DNA of 64,000 nucleotides. Source: Owenia fusiformis. Taxonomy: Eukaryota > Annelida > Polychaeta > Sabellida > Oweniidae. Location of the stretch: NCBI GenBank assembly GCA_903813345.2, contig CAIIXF020000001.1, positions 6,697,098-6,761,097 on the forward strand. The letters are read 5' to 3'. This document shows, in pieces, positions 13,546-26,329 of the stretch (positions are counted from its first letter, which is position 1; each line of letters opens with the position of its first letter). The position numbers were made by a program, and so were the translations under genes. The notes beneath the pieces were generated by a model that did not search any database, was not told the DNA's origin, and worked only from the letters and a program-made list of their open reading frames with translations.

Positions 13546-16500
13546 ATGGAGTTGAAAGGACTTTACACCGTAACACTAGCACTGGTGCACATAGTATTGG
13601 GTAAGTCAAACATATTTTCGAGATTAAAAGGAAAAGACAAAAATGTTACTTGACTTGAAACAGTGTTTGTATATTTTCATACAAATTATTGTACATACAA
13701 TAGTTATTATACAATTTAATTAATAGCAAAATAGAAAGCTGAGAAAGGATTACATATAATTATCAATTGTGACGAAATGCCGTCTGACATTAGTAACTGG
13801 GTGTAAATTCTAAGTTAGCGATCTAGAAGATGTGAACTAATACACTGATCACTTTATGTGTGTTTTTGGTGAGGTAATTAATAAGACCAAAACTCACAAT
13901 TCAAATTGTGATGTGGAAAAAATGGCGGATATATGATTTCAAATTTTATGATTACGACATGACCAGTTGTTCATGCAAGAATTTATCTTTAAGGACAACT
14001 GAAATAGCTTTTCTCAACTTGCAGCTACAAAAATGTGGTATTCTCCATTGTAAGCCCATCGTAGAGTTCTTGCGATAGCCATTATAAAATAAATGTTAGA
14101 TAACTGCAAATGGTCATAGATAACGAAATAAAACTAACTGATGAATCAAATTGGCCCCCACGTGATTAGTAACGTCATATACAAAATATAACTTTGGTTT
14201 ATTGGTTCCATAGTAATCACAACGTCACGGCAACCATAGGATTGTTGTGTAAACAAATAACAAAACATTTTGGCATTATGACGTCATGATCTAATGGACC
14301 AAAAACGGGCCACGTGGGGACCAGTGAGAGATCACGTGGGGGCCAATAATGTCACAACCAATTCGAATATTGCTTATTAAGCAGCTATAACGATTGTTAG
14401 AGTGAAATAGTTTTCACACTACTGATGAGAAAACATGTCCAAATACATCTATCAAAAAAGTATACTGATTCCTTTAGGTTAAAAATACCATTTCATATCT
14501 GCTTTAATGGAAGGTCACGATATAGTATCCTTAGAAGAAGGTAACTTGATAGTAATCACTTAGCAAATATCAATTGTTTTTATTATACCATTTGCAGCAT
14601 CAATGTATAAGATTCCCTCTTGTTGAATATTTTATCCACTGAAGGTTTATTAAAAGTACTTGATAAGAATGAGAACCAGGCCTTTAAAAAGAGGGAGTTA
14701 TTAATTTCAGTCTACTACACTATCAAATAATTGCACGATAGCTGACCTTGATAATGTTAAAGCAGACAAGGTCATGAATCCTATGAAATACACATCAGAC
14801 ACACATTAGACAAATAAAATCATCATTAACTATTAAAGTAGCATTGACATTGATCAACCTTGGTCATAATGCCTTGAGACCATTGCAAAATGACATCAAG
14901 AAAAACAAATTATTGATAAGAGTACCAAATTTCTATGGTGTACAGGGTGTCCCAAAAGTATGCCCCCTCCCCTAGGCAGACACATACCAGTGTCGTCATA
15001 GTGTCATATATCATTTTAAAGCTTATCCAATGTTAACATAGATTCGCCAAGTATCATGGTTCAATTCTCAAAAGTGAAAAAAAATGAAATGGCATTTCAA
15101 AATTTATTGTTTGACCAAAATTAAGTTCAATTTTACACCAAATCACTAGTCAATGTGTCCTCCCGGGCCATTCTAATAGCAGCAATTCTTTTCAGGTTGG
15201 ATGGATATTGAGTTGGAAAAAGAGGACGGTGAGGGTAGATTCTCTCAGGAAACTATTCTAAAGTGCTTTAAAAAGTTTTAAGAGGATTACAAAATTCCAC
15301 ACCCCTATTTGAAGGGGTTTTAGGTCAAAACTGAAAATAATTGCTGCTATTAACATGGCCAAGGGAAGACACATTGATGAGTAATGTGGTGTAAAATTGA
15401 ACTTTATTTTGGCCAAACACTAAATTTCAAAATGACTGTAACTTTTTCACATTTGAGAGTTGAACCATGATACTTGGCAAATCAATGTAACTTTGGGATG
15501 AGCTTTAAAATGATACATGACACATACGTTGATGAAACTGGTGTATGTCTGCCTAGGGGGGCCCCATACTTTCGGGACACCCTGAATATAAACTAAATGT
15601 ACTGCAATGGACTACACTGATATATTTTTCCTATTCATCTGAAACTTTTGAAATAAATATATCAACAATAATATCCAACTGATTAATGATTAAATCTAAT
15701 TCAGATTGATGCATTAGAGTATGCTCAGTATACACATCACATATGTGTGGGTGGACAGCTTGTACAATTGGCAGAGAAGTAGATCAGTATATAGTAAATA
15801 AACAAATAGTTTATATAAACTGTCATTATTTACAAATCACAATTTCATGTATTGAGATACTCATATTCAATGACTCTGAATATTTTCTGATCATAAAAAT
15901 TAAAAAGTGTGTTTTTCTAATATAATTACATGAAACTTTCAGAAAATAAAGATCAACATCTTAACAATTTTGTGTTTCAACAGAAAATAATATATTTTAG
16001 CTACTTTTCTAAATAGTTTTTAATACGGGGTCGCGGCCACCCAGAACGGTATTTGAAAAAAGCAAATCACATCACAACTGTTATAATATGGCAAATACTT
16101 TAGGTGCAGGTGCACAACCTAACACCAGTCATGATATGAGAGAATTTCCAGTTTTCAATCTGAGTGTCATCTGCCATCATCATCTTCACATATTAAGACC
16201 TACTTTTCAACATATTTTCCATGAATTTGAACACATTTTTCAGACCACTTTACCAAAGAATGGAAGACATTTATGAAACCGCCATTGCTTATGTGATACA
16301 AATGCTGCTGGGGTGCCACTCTAAACCTCATCCAATGAGTAAAAAACGTTTTCTTTCAACCCTTCTTTCAACTTGGAGAAAAAGAAGAAAATCACACAGA
16401 GCCATAAGACTGTATGGTACATATGGTAGCTGTTCATGGTCAATAACAGTGAAAATATCTCGTAGTATACTTTGTTCCACTTTGATTTCTATCCTGTTCT

Positions 16501-19500
16501 CCATTTCAGCAGCCATCTTGGAGCAAAAATGATACCAAAATGAGGGTTGCTTGTCTGATGTCATTTTCTTAGAATTAAACATATACAGCCATTGTCATAT
16601 ATGACATGATAATTAAAACACAATTAATTGATTGCTTAATAACATTGGTTTAACATTCAAAATTCAAAGAAAGATAGTGGTCAAGACTTGTGAAACAAGT
16701 GAAATGGCAGGAACATTTAGGGCTGAAAGTTGTCATGTGCGAATACCGTTCCTGATGGCAGGGTCCCTATATTAAAAACTATCAAGAAAAAAAACTTGTT
16801 GTTGTTGGTCTTTATTATTGGAAAGTTTAAAGTAATTTTATCAAAAACTTACAAAATTAGAGTAGGGTGTCCAAGACTTTTGGATCACCCCTCGTATAGG
16901 GCAAGTAAAGGACAAACATGAGTTATATAATGTGACTGACTCAAAGGGACTCTATGGGCACCCTCATGGAAACCCTCTTGCTATCCAATTTTCAATTGGG
17001 CCACTTTCGGAATTTTATTTCTAAAAGTCCCTGTATGAAACCTTTTAAGATACTAATCAAGGCATGGTTAGGATGAGGTGAACTGTTAAGGAAGTAGGTG
17101 GATGAGTAAAGAATTAGTAGAAGCATGCTTTGAACTATTGGAATGAGAGGAAACTAGTAGAATGGGTTTAAACTGACTGCAGATGGACTTGAACTGCTTG
17201 GAAAAGTTGTCAGGTTAAGGTGGACAGGCAATTTTACGCAATCTGAACTTGAAAAGTGGTCTATCTACTTTAGCCCCTTTATCCTGTCCATGAACAGACC
17301 TAACTTAGTCAAATTACGTCTTAGTCATATATACAATGTCATTCAAAACAAAATAAGCACAGGGTGTCCAAGAACTCATGAGAATATTTTGAGTCAAGGG
17401 TGATTTTTCTTCAAAGGTGTAGTTTAAAAAAGGGCATGTATTAAAGATTTACTTTCCTGTTATCTCAAAATCTGCTTGGAACTGTACCACTGCATGGATT
17501 TCAATGGGAAATTCCTCAAAGAGAAAATTCTAGGGATTATAAGGAATGTGTACAGTTTATACCATTTGAGAAATTATTGGCACACATACAGCCTATTTAA
17601 AACAGCATTTATATTATTCAAAAGCATTGATTATCAATGATTCCCAGCTCTCTGAAGTTTGAAAAATTAAAATACCTCGGCGCGGTGTTAATTCATAAAT
17701 AATCCTTGAAAATGAGAAATATTTTTGGGGATTATATGGTGGAATCTTATAGTCAATAAAATGTTTTAAAGTGTATTGATGTTTTTTGGATGAAAACATA
17801 AGCGAAATGCATGATACATGAATCAAGATGCAGAATTCTTGAAGTCTTAAAAACAATGAAAAACTATTCTCATCAAAACAACAAGTGAGTGCCAGTTTGA
17901 AAACAAATGACTTTGATGAATAGGTTTCAATGTGACTACCAGACCATGAAACATTTATCTATTGATATTAAGTCTATACATCAAACGCTGTGTTTACCTA
18001 TCACGCTACCACCCCTCATTTGTTAGGGCACTGCCCTCTTTTTCAAATAGAGCTATATAATTGTGTTAAATGTGCCATAATTCAAAACCTCTACAAAGAC
18101 AATTAAGTATATCACAGTGACATCATTCACATAAACTGAGATTTCTGAAATTTTTTAAAGATTTATAATGCAGAAATGTTAACTGTCTGCACAATAAGAT
18201 TAAAACAAGTGTCATTCCCTTTCCAAATTATTGTGAAATTAAACCCCCAAAATGAAAGCATTTTCACGAAATACATGTGAGTGCAGAACTCTTGGACTTT
18301 TTGAAAATAAGTATGACAAGTTTTCAGTGAGTAAAAAATGTTGTAAATTTGTAAGTGAATTTTAAACATGCAGTTACCCTCAATTCATGATACCCTCCCA
18401 ATCTAGGTCACTGGGAGCAATAAAAATTGCAAAATAATTCATTAAATAATTGCAAACAAATTTCTGCAACCTTTTTCAGGAGTTGCTGTACAGACAAAAT
18501 GCAAGTGTGGCAAACCACCTCCAATCAAACAGGGAAGCATAAAACTATCAGATGGGAATAACTGTCGGTCAATCGCAACATATACTTGCAAGAACAGTGA
18601 AAGGTAAATACATTTTATAAATTGAGAGATTTTAATATAGTGAAACTATAGTTAATGTTTTAGTTTATAACTATAGGTTATAAATATAAATGAACTAAAG
18701 TTATCAATTTTGCTGATAAATAAAGCTTACTTATAAAGTAAAGGAAAACTCTAGATTAATAGTTTTGGCAAGATATCTTTCATTTAAGTTCCTTTAACAT
18801 GTACAGAATGAATAACTGAAAAAATCATCAGGTCTTGTTGTGACATAAGACACAGTAATGTGTCCAAAACAGATAAGCAAATCTTCACATGTAAGATAGA
18901 TGATTTTGCAGACAACATAATGCAGGATAATGAGAGACAATTACCAAACTTTAAGTAACATGTACATGTAGTCTTGTAAAATAATAAAAAGTTTTAAGTA
19001 CTGATGAGAAATTGTAAGTTTCGTTGGACCTGTTTCTAGTGGTCACCCTGTAAAGTATATTTTTAGATCATAGCAAAATTATCTTGACTGATTTTTTCAG
19101 ACGACCAATACCACGCCGAACTTTGAAGTGCAGAACCAATGGTCAATGGCACACAGGCGACATCAAAGTAGTGAAGTGCAAGAAACAAAAACAAAAAAAG
19201 CAACCTACTATCCCTGATAATGCTGTTAAACCCCAACAAACTGCCATAGACCCACCTCGTGAGTCTCTTCCTAATGAGAAGATGTCTGATACTGTTCAAG
19301 GTTTTTTTGGTGGGTTGGATCTTAACTACGCAGAATCAACATCTATACATTATTATAATTTCAAAAGAACAATACAAACCTGCATATTTATTTAGCAATG
19401 TTCATTGTCTATAAAAGAATGTTGATTTTGATTCTGCACTCACTCTTTCTCTCTAAATTTAAATGTCTATAATATCTTACCTACTTTTCTTCTCAAAATT

Positions 19501-22500
19501 GAAAGCAATATATTCAAGATAGAACATTTGCAAAATCAATATATATTGCACCTTCAATCCCTTGTTGATTAATGAATACATTGATATGACAAGCTTATAT
19601 CCCTCTTACAAACATTTATGCAAATCATCAAGTTTCAGTTAGGTCAAGGTCTACTGAATATCATCTGTTTTATTTACATATCTAGATTAAATCTACTACC
19701 TTATAAGTTTTTCTTGTCTTGTATGATTTTTTATTATCAATTCTTAATTTATTCTCTTTTATTTAAGAGGTTAGAAACATGTATACATTTCTTTGCATTG
19801 TGTAAATGGTACATGGGCTCAACTTTTTTCCAAATCTATTCACTGGTTCCCTTCTAATAGCAGAGGCAAGCAAGCTTTCACTCATTTACAAATGCTAAAA
19901 GGTTTAGTTACATTCTTATAAGTTGACTCAAAGATACACAATGATGCCTTGCTGAGTCCACTACTTTTTTTACCTGATTACATGACTTTAATGTAATGTA
20001 ATGTAATGAGTCATTACTTCCTTGATAGTGAATATTTTTTAAATTTACCCCTTACATTCTTGTAACAATAGCGATAAGGTCTGGTAAAACAAGGAACAAA
20101 CTGTGGGATATCGTTCAACTGAACATTGTTACATATCTTTAAACCAATGTATGAAGGTAACCAAACCTTAAAAGAGTGTTTAAAAAAGGTTTTCCTATTA
20201 GAAGAACAAGACAGGAACCAATGGTATTGCTAAAGCTATGTAGCAGGTTTTGGCTTATCCCAAGGGAATTTCCAGGAACACAATATGCACTTTATAGTCA
20301 TAGCCACCTTTGGTAAATTTTCTTCAGTTTATTCATTTACTATCACCAAGCTAATATGATTACTGGTATATATTGTATATAATATTGGGTTGCTAATATT
20401 TTTTTGATTATTGAACTGGTGATATCTGATTATCCCTGATCCAAATGTTTTATCGGTGATGTAAAGGTCGGTGATGTACTTTAGCCTTTACATTCTGTCT
20501 ACCACCCTCATAGTCTTGAAAAAATACGTTTGTGTTTAAAATCATCCTCAATTCATTAAGCCATGGACTTAAATCCTTACAATTTTTGTAACACTCAAAG
20601 ATTACTGCCCAAGAAATAAGATTGCCAATCTCTATTTTAGCATAGTTAATATGTAATGTAACAAAATTGATCATAAAAAGAGGGCTTTGTATAAAAAATC
20701 TCGTACCTAGTACCCACATATGTGATAAAAGCTATTTTGGCAAACAATAAAAAACTCAAACTAACAATTCTGGCTTTACTTTATGACTCTATATCTATCT
20801 ATCTTTGACTATATGAATTTCACATCTATAAATACCATGAGTGCATTAATAGTAAGTTGGCATTAATTAAGATTGAATAATATTTTAGAACTTTAAAAAT
20901 TGAACCCTTCAAAGACTGTATCACGAATCACATATGTGGGTACAGGGGTACATGTTTTTTTATACAAAGCCTAAAAAGAGATACACTACATTTAACAAAT
21001 GAATAACAATTAAAATGTCTGTTTTATTCAGGGAGGGATTGTGAGAAAGGCTGTAAAATACCGGTGACACCAAGGAATGGGCGAATAGTGAGCACAACAA
21101 ATCTAGCGGAACCTGAAAACAGACTTTGCGCAGATGTTGTTTTCTTTCAATGTCGTGAAAATTATAGGCTACACCCAATTAATGGTTCTTCAATAAAATG
21201 TGATGACAGTGAGACTAACAGATGGTCAGATTATCCACCATTATGTATACGTAGGTACATTATGTATACACCATATCTGAAGAAAAAAATTTAGTCTGAC
21301 GGAATAGTAATGTCACAACTTTTAGACTATTTATTCAAGTTGCCCAAAATGAGGAACACAACTATTCAGGAATTTTCTGCTATTGCCCTTTATTTCAAAG
21401 ATATTCCCTAAATGACTCCCCTAAAGCCTATAAGCCTCTTAATACTCCTCTGGATAACCTGCTCTAATCTGCACTAATAATGAATGCAACTCAAGCAGGA
21501 TAAACAGGGTGTGCTAAAACAGTCATTATTGTTCCCCAGCTGAGTGTGTAGTAACTTTGATGTGATGTCAAAGTAACAAAATGGAGTAACTGCCTAGGTT
21601 TGAGTTCAGTAAGATTTTTGTTTTCTCGATTTAAATCTACATGTTCACTTACAAGGCAAAGTTAAAGAATATACCTTTGGTACCTTAGTGATGTTTTAGT
21701 CAAAATAACTAGATGGGTAACAGATTGGGTCTCCTTGAACATAGAATCCTGTCAGTTAGTTTTCATGAAAGGAATATTCAATAATGAGGGTCAAAGAAAA
21801 TGAATACTAAAACTGGATTTTCTCTTATGACTGGGGTGTTAACACTAAATTATGCTATACTTCCAGCTGAAAGCTGTGCCTCCAAACAACACATGTGTCA
21901 ACATGGTGGAAAATGCATTATTGATGGGGAAGGAAGTTTTTACCACTGTATGTGCCCCATAGGTACAAGAGGGGATTTCTGTGAATTTGGAGCCCCATCA
22001 GGTAAGTCATCATCAATGCATATACAAGTACATGTATAATATATTTTTATGTTACATTTATGTTATCACGCATCAACATAAATGCTCAAGTTAACAGGGT
22101 GACCAAAAATGCAACCTTTCAATTTTAGAATAAATATCTTATTTTTGAAGAACCTTTTTGATTTTTTGTGTACATAGATTGCTAAATGGAGAAAACAGCA
22201 GTGTAGTTTTCTAAACAAACAATGATTTCCTTCTGGGTATGTTCTTGTATTGGATTGTCCAAAAATCTTTCAAAAGTCAAAATTTTTCTTTCAAAATTTT
22301 TCAGACATTGGGATTCCTGTCATTGTCATTATCCGAGTCATTTCTGGATGGCACTCAAACTATTGATCAATAATAAATCCTGTTTTCAGACTTTTCAGGA
22401 ATAAGTTGGTCAATACGAAGTGACTTTCTAAAATTGCATTTTCATGATTTGGCTTGATTTGGAACAATCCTGAATAGAAAACATGATTTCTCTCAATCAC

Positions 22501-23263
22501 AAAATGTGAAAGGAGTATTCCACTGTTTGCTCCACTGATCACTCTATACACATATGAAAAATACCAAAATTTAGTAATTCAAGTTACTCAAACATAACAG
22601 AGGGCTGCAACTTCTGGGGTCACCCTATAAAACATATTAAAGCAATAGCTCAAATCACTTTCACCAAAATCATTAAATAATCTGATTTTTCCTGATAATG
22701 AATATTATTTCAATTCTCTTAATTCAGTTATAATATAAATATGTTCATACACATAATTTGATAAAACACATCATCTTAAGCATGTTTCATAATGATTCAA
22801 CTTTCTTTCAACATAATTTATTTCACCTTTCAGATTGAACCAAGTCCAACAGTTGAAACTTGTTGAAATGAAATCAAGTTGAAAGAACATTGAACATATT
22901 ATATAAAACTACTTAAATGGACATTTAATGTAATAGATAATCAGCTGTCATACAATATAGTTACAGCCTTTTTTAAAATTGGTAACATATGAAAAGGGGA
23001 ATCCCCAAGTACATGTATTTTCACATCTGTGAATTGCTGTAACATTTATAGAATAAATATGAACCATTACTGTACATCAATAATGGTTTGTCCATTGATT
23101 TACAGACAATCCATGTGACGGCTATAAATGTGTTAAGGGAGTGTGCAAAATTGACAGAAATGGAGAAGCATATTGTAAATGTACCAATGAACATGCAGGT
23201 TCTGTATGCCCACTATCTAGAATATTAAATGCACTTTCCACAGACACTGATCCAGGAAAATAA
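13546..23263 (+). CDS. Gene A: secreted protein with two sushi-like and two EGF-like domains (6 exons)
   Basis: Hand-built model with exons 13546-13600, 18480-18603, 19101-19258, 21032-21250, 21867-22001 and 23106-23263, all GT-AG. The reading frame is continuous across every junction (849 nt, 282 aa, stop TAA). Residues 1-19 are a hydrophobic signal peptide with a short N-terminal basic segment. Sushi-like domain 1 has Cys 26, 28, 47, 55, 70 and 86 with a Trp at 76. A Lys/Gln/Pro-rich linker follows (about 87-112). Sushi-like domain 2 has Cys 116, 120, 145, 153, 169 and 184 with Trp 177. EGF-like 1 has Cys 189, 196, 202, 213, 215 and 224, and EGF-like 2 has Cys 234, 239, 244, 254, 256 and 265. 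There is no membrane segment, so the product is probably secreted. Most introns are phase 1, as in shuffled extracellular modules. First of three tandem paralogues. Intron 1 (4.9 kb) carries two transposon relics. Domain calls are firm; the biological role is unknown. Linking exon 1 to exon 2 across 4.9 kb is the weakest step. Confidence 0.82.
14151..14346. mobile_element. Small MITE with 16-bp perfect TIRs in intron 1 of gene A
   Basis: TTGGCCCCCACGTGAT at 14151 is exactly inverted as ATCACGTGGGGGCCAA at 14331-14346. The interior is about 160 bp, non-coding, with several ACGTCA/TGACGT motifs. Confidence 0.75.
14941..15585. mobile_element. Fold-back element FB-640, copy 2, in intron 1 of gene A
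   Basis: About 645 bp, the same family as 2412-3050: left TACAGGGTGTCCCAAAAGTA, right TACTTTCGGGACACCCTGAA, with matching arms. The right terminal TA has mutated. Non-coding. Confidence 0.83.
16013..16783. mobile_element. TIR-bounded element in intron 1 of gene A
   Basis: Left ATAGTTTTTAATACGGGGTC continues to CCAGAACGGTATT. The right end 16739-16783, read in reverse complement, is ATAGTTTTTAATATAGGGAC continuing to CAGGAACGGTATT. The TIRs are about 40 bp with roughly 75% identity by eye. The interior has moderately long open frames on both strands (16221-16532 plus, 16328-16582 minus), neither recognisable. Confidence 0.55.
20683..20976. mobile_element. MITE-2, copy 1, in intron 3 of gene A
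   Basis: Left GGCTTTGTATAAAAAATCTC and right TTTTTATACAAAGCC are inverted. The arms include ACCCACATATGTG and its complement. The AACAATTCTGGCTTTA interior is shared with the copy at 23861-24361. Confidence 0.75.
22096..22630. mobile_element. CAGGGTGACC-ended element in intron 5 of gene A
   Basis: The left end ACAGGGTGACCAAAAATGCA is roughly inverted at the right end as CTGGGGTCACCCTATAAA. The TIRs are short and imperfect. The interior has no recognisable gene. Grouped with other CAGGGTG-ended elements in the window by terminal sequence only. Confidence 0.45.
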
Positions 23264-23540
23264 CACATGAACTAAATCCAAATAGGAATCAACATGAAAA
23301 TGATTTTTGAGATTAATGATGTATGAGCATATACATCATGTATTCCCGGTGCTTTAAAAGAACTTCATACAAAAAATGCTGAACACTGAAGACTATACCG
23401 TGATGGATGACTTGTGGAGAACACAAACATAAGGATTACAAATAAGAAAACCAAACTGTTTAATCCAATTGCAAAAAAAAGAATAAAAAAAAAATGTTTT
23501 AACATTATGTTCAGAATATGTTAAAGGCTACACACATTGT

Positions 23541-23564
23541 AATAAACACACACATTGTAATAAA
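23541..23564 (+). terminator. Likely polyadenylation signals of gene A
   Basis: Two AATAAA hexamers (23541 and 23559), 280-300 bp after the stop codon, produced by a small tandem duplication of CACACATTGTAATAAA. Confidence 0.5.
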
Positions 23565-23860
23565 CAATAGAATAATGATGTTTTATTGGGTTGTGACTGG
23601 AGCAATGAATGCAGCCTGAATCAAATTGTGGTATTTACCTCTGTGAACAGAACAAATGGAAGCTGGGAATAGTGGATTAGCCATCCACAAGATCAAAAAT
23701 CTGTAATGAAAAATCTAGTACATTCATAACATAATGCAACTTGACTACAAGATTCTTCATGTTGAGTGCAACATCATTAATTTAGTGCAATTCAGGTTTC
23801 ATAAACAATTCATGATTTCCTATACAATATGTATAATAATTTACAAATGTTCTCTAAATT

Positions 23861-24361
23861 AGGCTTTGTATAAAAAAAACTCCTACCTCATACCCACCTA
23901 CCCACCTACATGGAACATGATACAGTAATTGAAGGGTTCAATTTTAAAGATAATTAAATCTCAAAATAGCTCAAATTATTAACATTTCTACAATTCCGGC
24001 TTTAATTTATGACTAGACAGATGACAGATCCATAAATAAAGACATATACATGTACATAATGTGTAATGACCCGAGGTCGCCCCGGGGGGAATAAATAACT
24101 AACAACCACGAGCATAGGTCTAACAAGCCAGATAAAGAAATTGAAAGAAAGTGTGCTAAATTCGATGCCCCGAGTGGGAATTGAACCCAGCTGGGATGTA
24201 GTAGCAACTTGCTATCAAGGGTCCTTACAAATGCATCTATAATTCATCATAAACTAAGATTTAATAAACTAAGATCTTTAAAATTGAACCCTTCAAAGAC
24301 TGTATCATGTCCCACGTACATGGGTGGGTATGAGGTAGGAGGTTCTTTATACAAAGCCTCT
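23861..24361. mobile_element. MITE-2, copy 2, interrupted by a tRNA-derived SINE-like insertion
   Basis: The ends AGGCTTTGTATAAAAAAAAC and its inverted partner (TTATACAAAGCCT) define the element. Arms of about 85 bp include CTACCTCATACCCACC and GAAGGGTTCAATTTTAAAG. The extra length relative to copy 1 is filled by the SINE-like segment at 24035-24225. Confidence 0.75.
24035..24225 (-). mobile_element. tRNA-derived SINE-like insertion
   Basis: The minus strand begins GGACCCTTGATAGCAAGTTG. An excellent B-box/T-arm follows, GGGTTCAATTCCC, then a body with GGCTTGTTAGACC and a C/G-rich CCCCCCGGGGCGACC segment. The D-arm is degenerate. It sits inside MITE-2 copy 2. Confidence 0.6.
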
Positions 24362-26329
24362 AAATTAACGATCTCAAAGTTTCGGTTTTGTGCATAACTG
24401 TAGTGGTAATTTGTAAGACAACCCAGGAGTGGGATCAAAAGATTTCTCCACTGTTTCCAACTGTGGGATCACACTATTTTTGGTAAAAATACAAGGAAAA
24501 AAACTCACTTTATTTACTTTAAGTCGAATTATTTATTATATCAAACCTAAAAGCTACTTTCTATTTCAATACAAGCCTACTTCACTTGTATAATGCATTC
24601 ATGGTGTAATGTATACTAATATTTGCCTTGTAATATTTGCTCTGTGCTTATCTCTTACATATGTTGTGAATATCCTGCTAGTAAATTAATTTTTATGTGT
24701 GCTGTAAATTGTACGATATAGAGATTTCTTTAAACTAAATCACCATGTATTGTTATAGTTAATTAGAAACTTATTTAATATCACCACAATTTTTGTGATA
24801 CATCCGGTCGCAGTGATTATCACTAAGAAATGTGTCTAAACATGTAGAGATTCATAACAAACAAGAGTTTATATGGAAAATTCCCTTATATATATAAAAC
24901 AATGCAACAAGTGATGATAAAGTGTATAAAAAATTTATAAACATTAAACTGATATAGGAGAGTTGTGAAATCTTTCTATAATATAATACAGATGTGATAA
25001 AATGACAAAAGATTACATTTTATCTCTAAAAATAAAGAATGCTAATCAATATTGCTTCCAACAAGATAGGTGTAACAGGTGGCAAATGAATGGTTTATTT
25101 GTGAATAAAGTGAGGAGGGAGGAAAATCAAACTAGTTTCTTCAACTTTTTGCCTTTTTATATCAAAATTTGGAATGATTTGAGTCAGTAAATATATTGTC
25201 TATGGTAAGGGCCTGCCATTGCCAAAATATTTCAGCTAAAGTATATATTTTTGGTTACTTTTTAAAATATAACAACTCAGCAACGAGCTACTATGTGTAA
25301 ATCTGAAGCTCATTAAGATTAAAGATGTAAAAAGTAAATATTCTTCAGAATAATAATTGTGGGCATCCATATTATAGACAAATGGAAACTAATGTCTCTC
25401 TCATACCAGAATATAAATGTATGACAGTTTAGAACTTAGTACGACAAATTTATGGTTACTATGGTAACCATTGTCATGGGTATAAAACAAGCTCAAATAT
25501 ATGTCCTTATGTTGTGAAAGTTTCATGAAGAAAAAAGCAAGAGAACAAACTATATAGCAATACTAACTGAACCCTCTATTGTGAAATTAGCATGATCCTT
25601 ATTGTAGCCATTTTACTTGAAATTCTCTGATGTTGTTTGCTATAAAGTAGTTTTAATTGTAGATGAACACTAAAAAGAAATTCTAATTAAAAAACAAACA
25701 TTGAAAAGGCAAAGAAGAATATGTACATGTTTTCTGCTGTTTTTTGTGATATATACACTAAAATCTCTATTGTGCAAGGTGAACCCCATCTAAACCAAAA
25801 TAAAACTATTAAAATTTGGGGCTGATCAATTCCCAGAGGTTAATGGAGCCAATGGAAGGAATAAAAATTGGATCCATTAAAAATGATGAGCTTGTGGAAG
25901 TGTTCATTTCTGAGGGGTATTGGGTTAAGAGGTTTTTGTATATGACATTAACATCAAACACTCAAATAATTTGCACAATGGGTTTTATCGACCAATAATT
26001 GAAATAGATTTTAGTTGTCATTTTAATTGGAATTCTGTGTAAAACATCATTCAACAAGTAATAAATCATTATTGAACAATTTACAGATAATATAATTGGG
26101 GATTTTACTGATTTGATTTAACATAATATGCCATATGATATGATTAATCACCTCATTTTTAATAACTAAAATTATGCAAGTTCAAAGTATTAATACATTA
26201 GCAACATCCATTTGCAACAATATTAATTGAATCAATGTTATTCTTTATACCGAGAATGAACTTTTTAATTATGAAAAGTGATATATACCTGTTTTCTTGT
26301 GAATTATTGTAAACCTTGCTTCTGCCAGA

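Larger units (their letters stand above)
23264..26329. other. Intergenic region between genes A and B
   Basis: Contains the gene A 3' region, MITE-2 copy 2 with a nested SINE-like insertion (23861-24361), and about 1.9 kb of AT-rich sequence (24440-26329) in which I see no gene or clear repeat. Confidence 0.6.

Noticed and set aside
19259-19395. Open frame continuing past gene A exon 3
   Set aside because: A strong GTGAGT donor at 19259 links in frame to the cysteine-rich exon at 21032; the extension has no domain features.
21507-21530. Isolated ACAGGGTG motif as a transposon end
   Set aside because: No matching inverted end found nearby; likely chance or a truncated relic. The same applies to 17360 and 44343.
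24209-24438. Opposed short open frames
   Set aside because: They fall in the MITE-2 terminal repeat and show no protein features.
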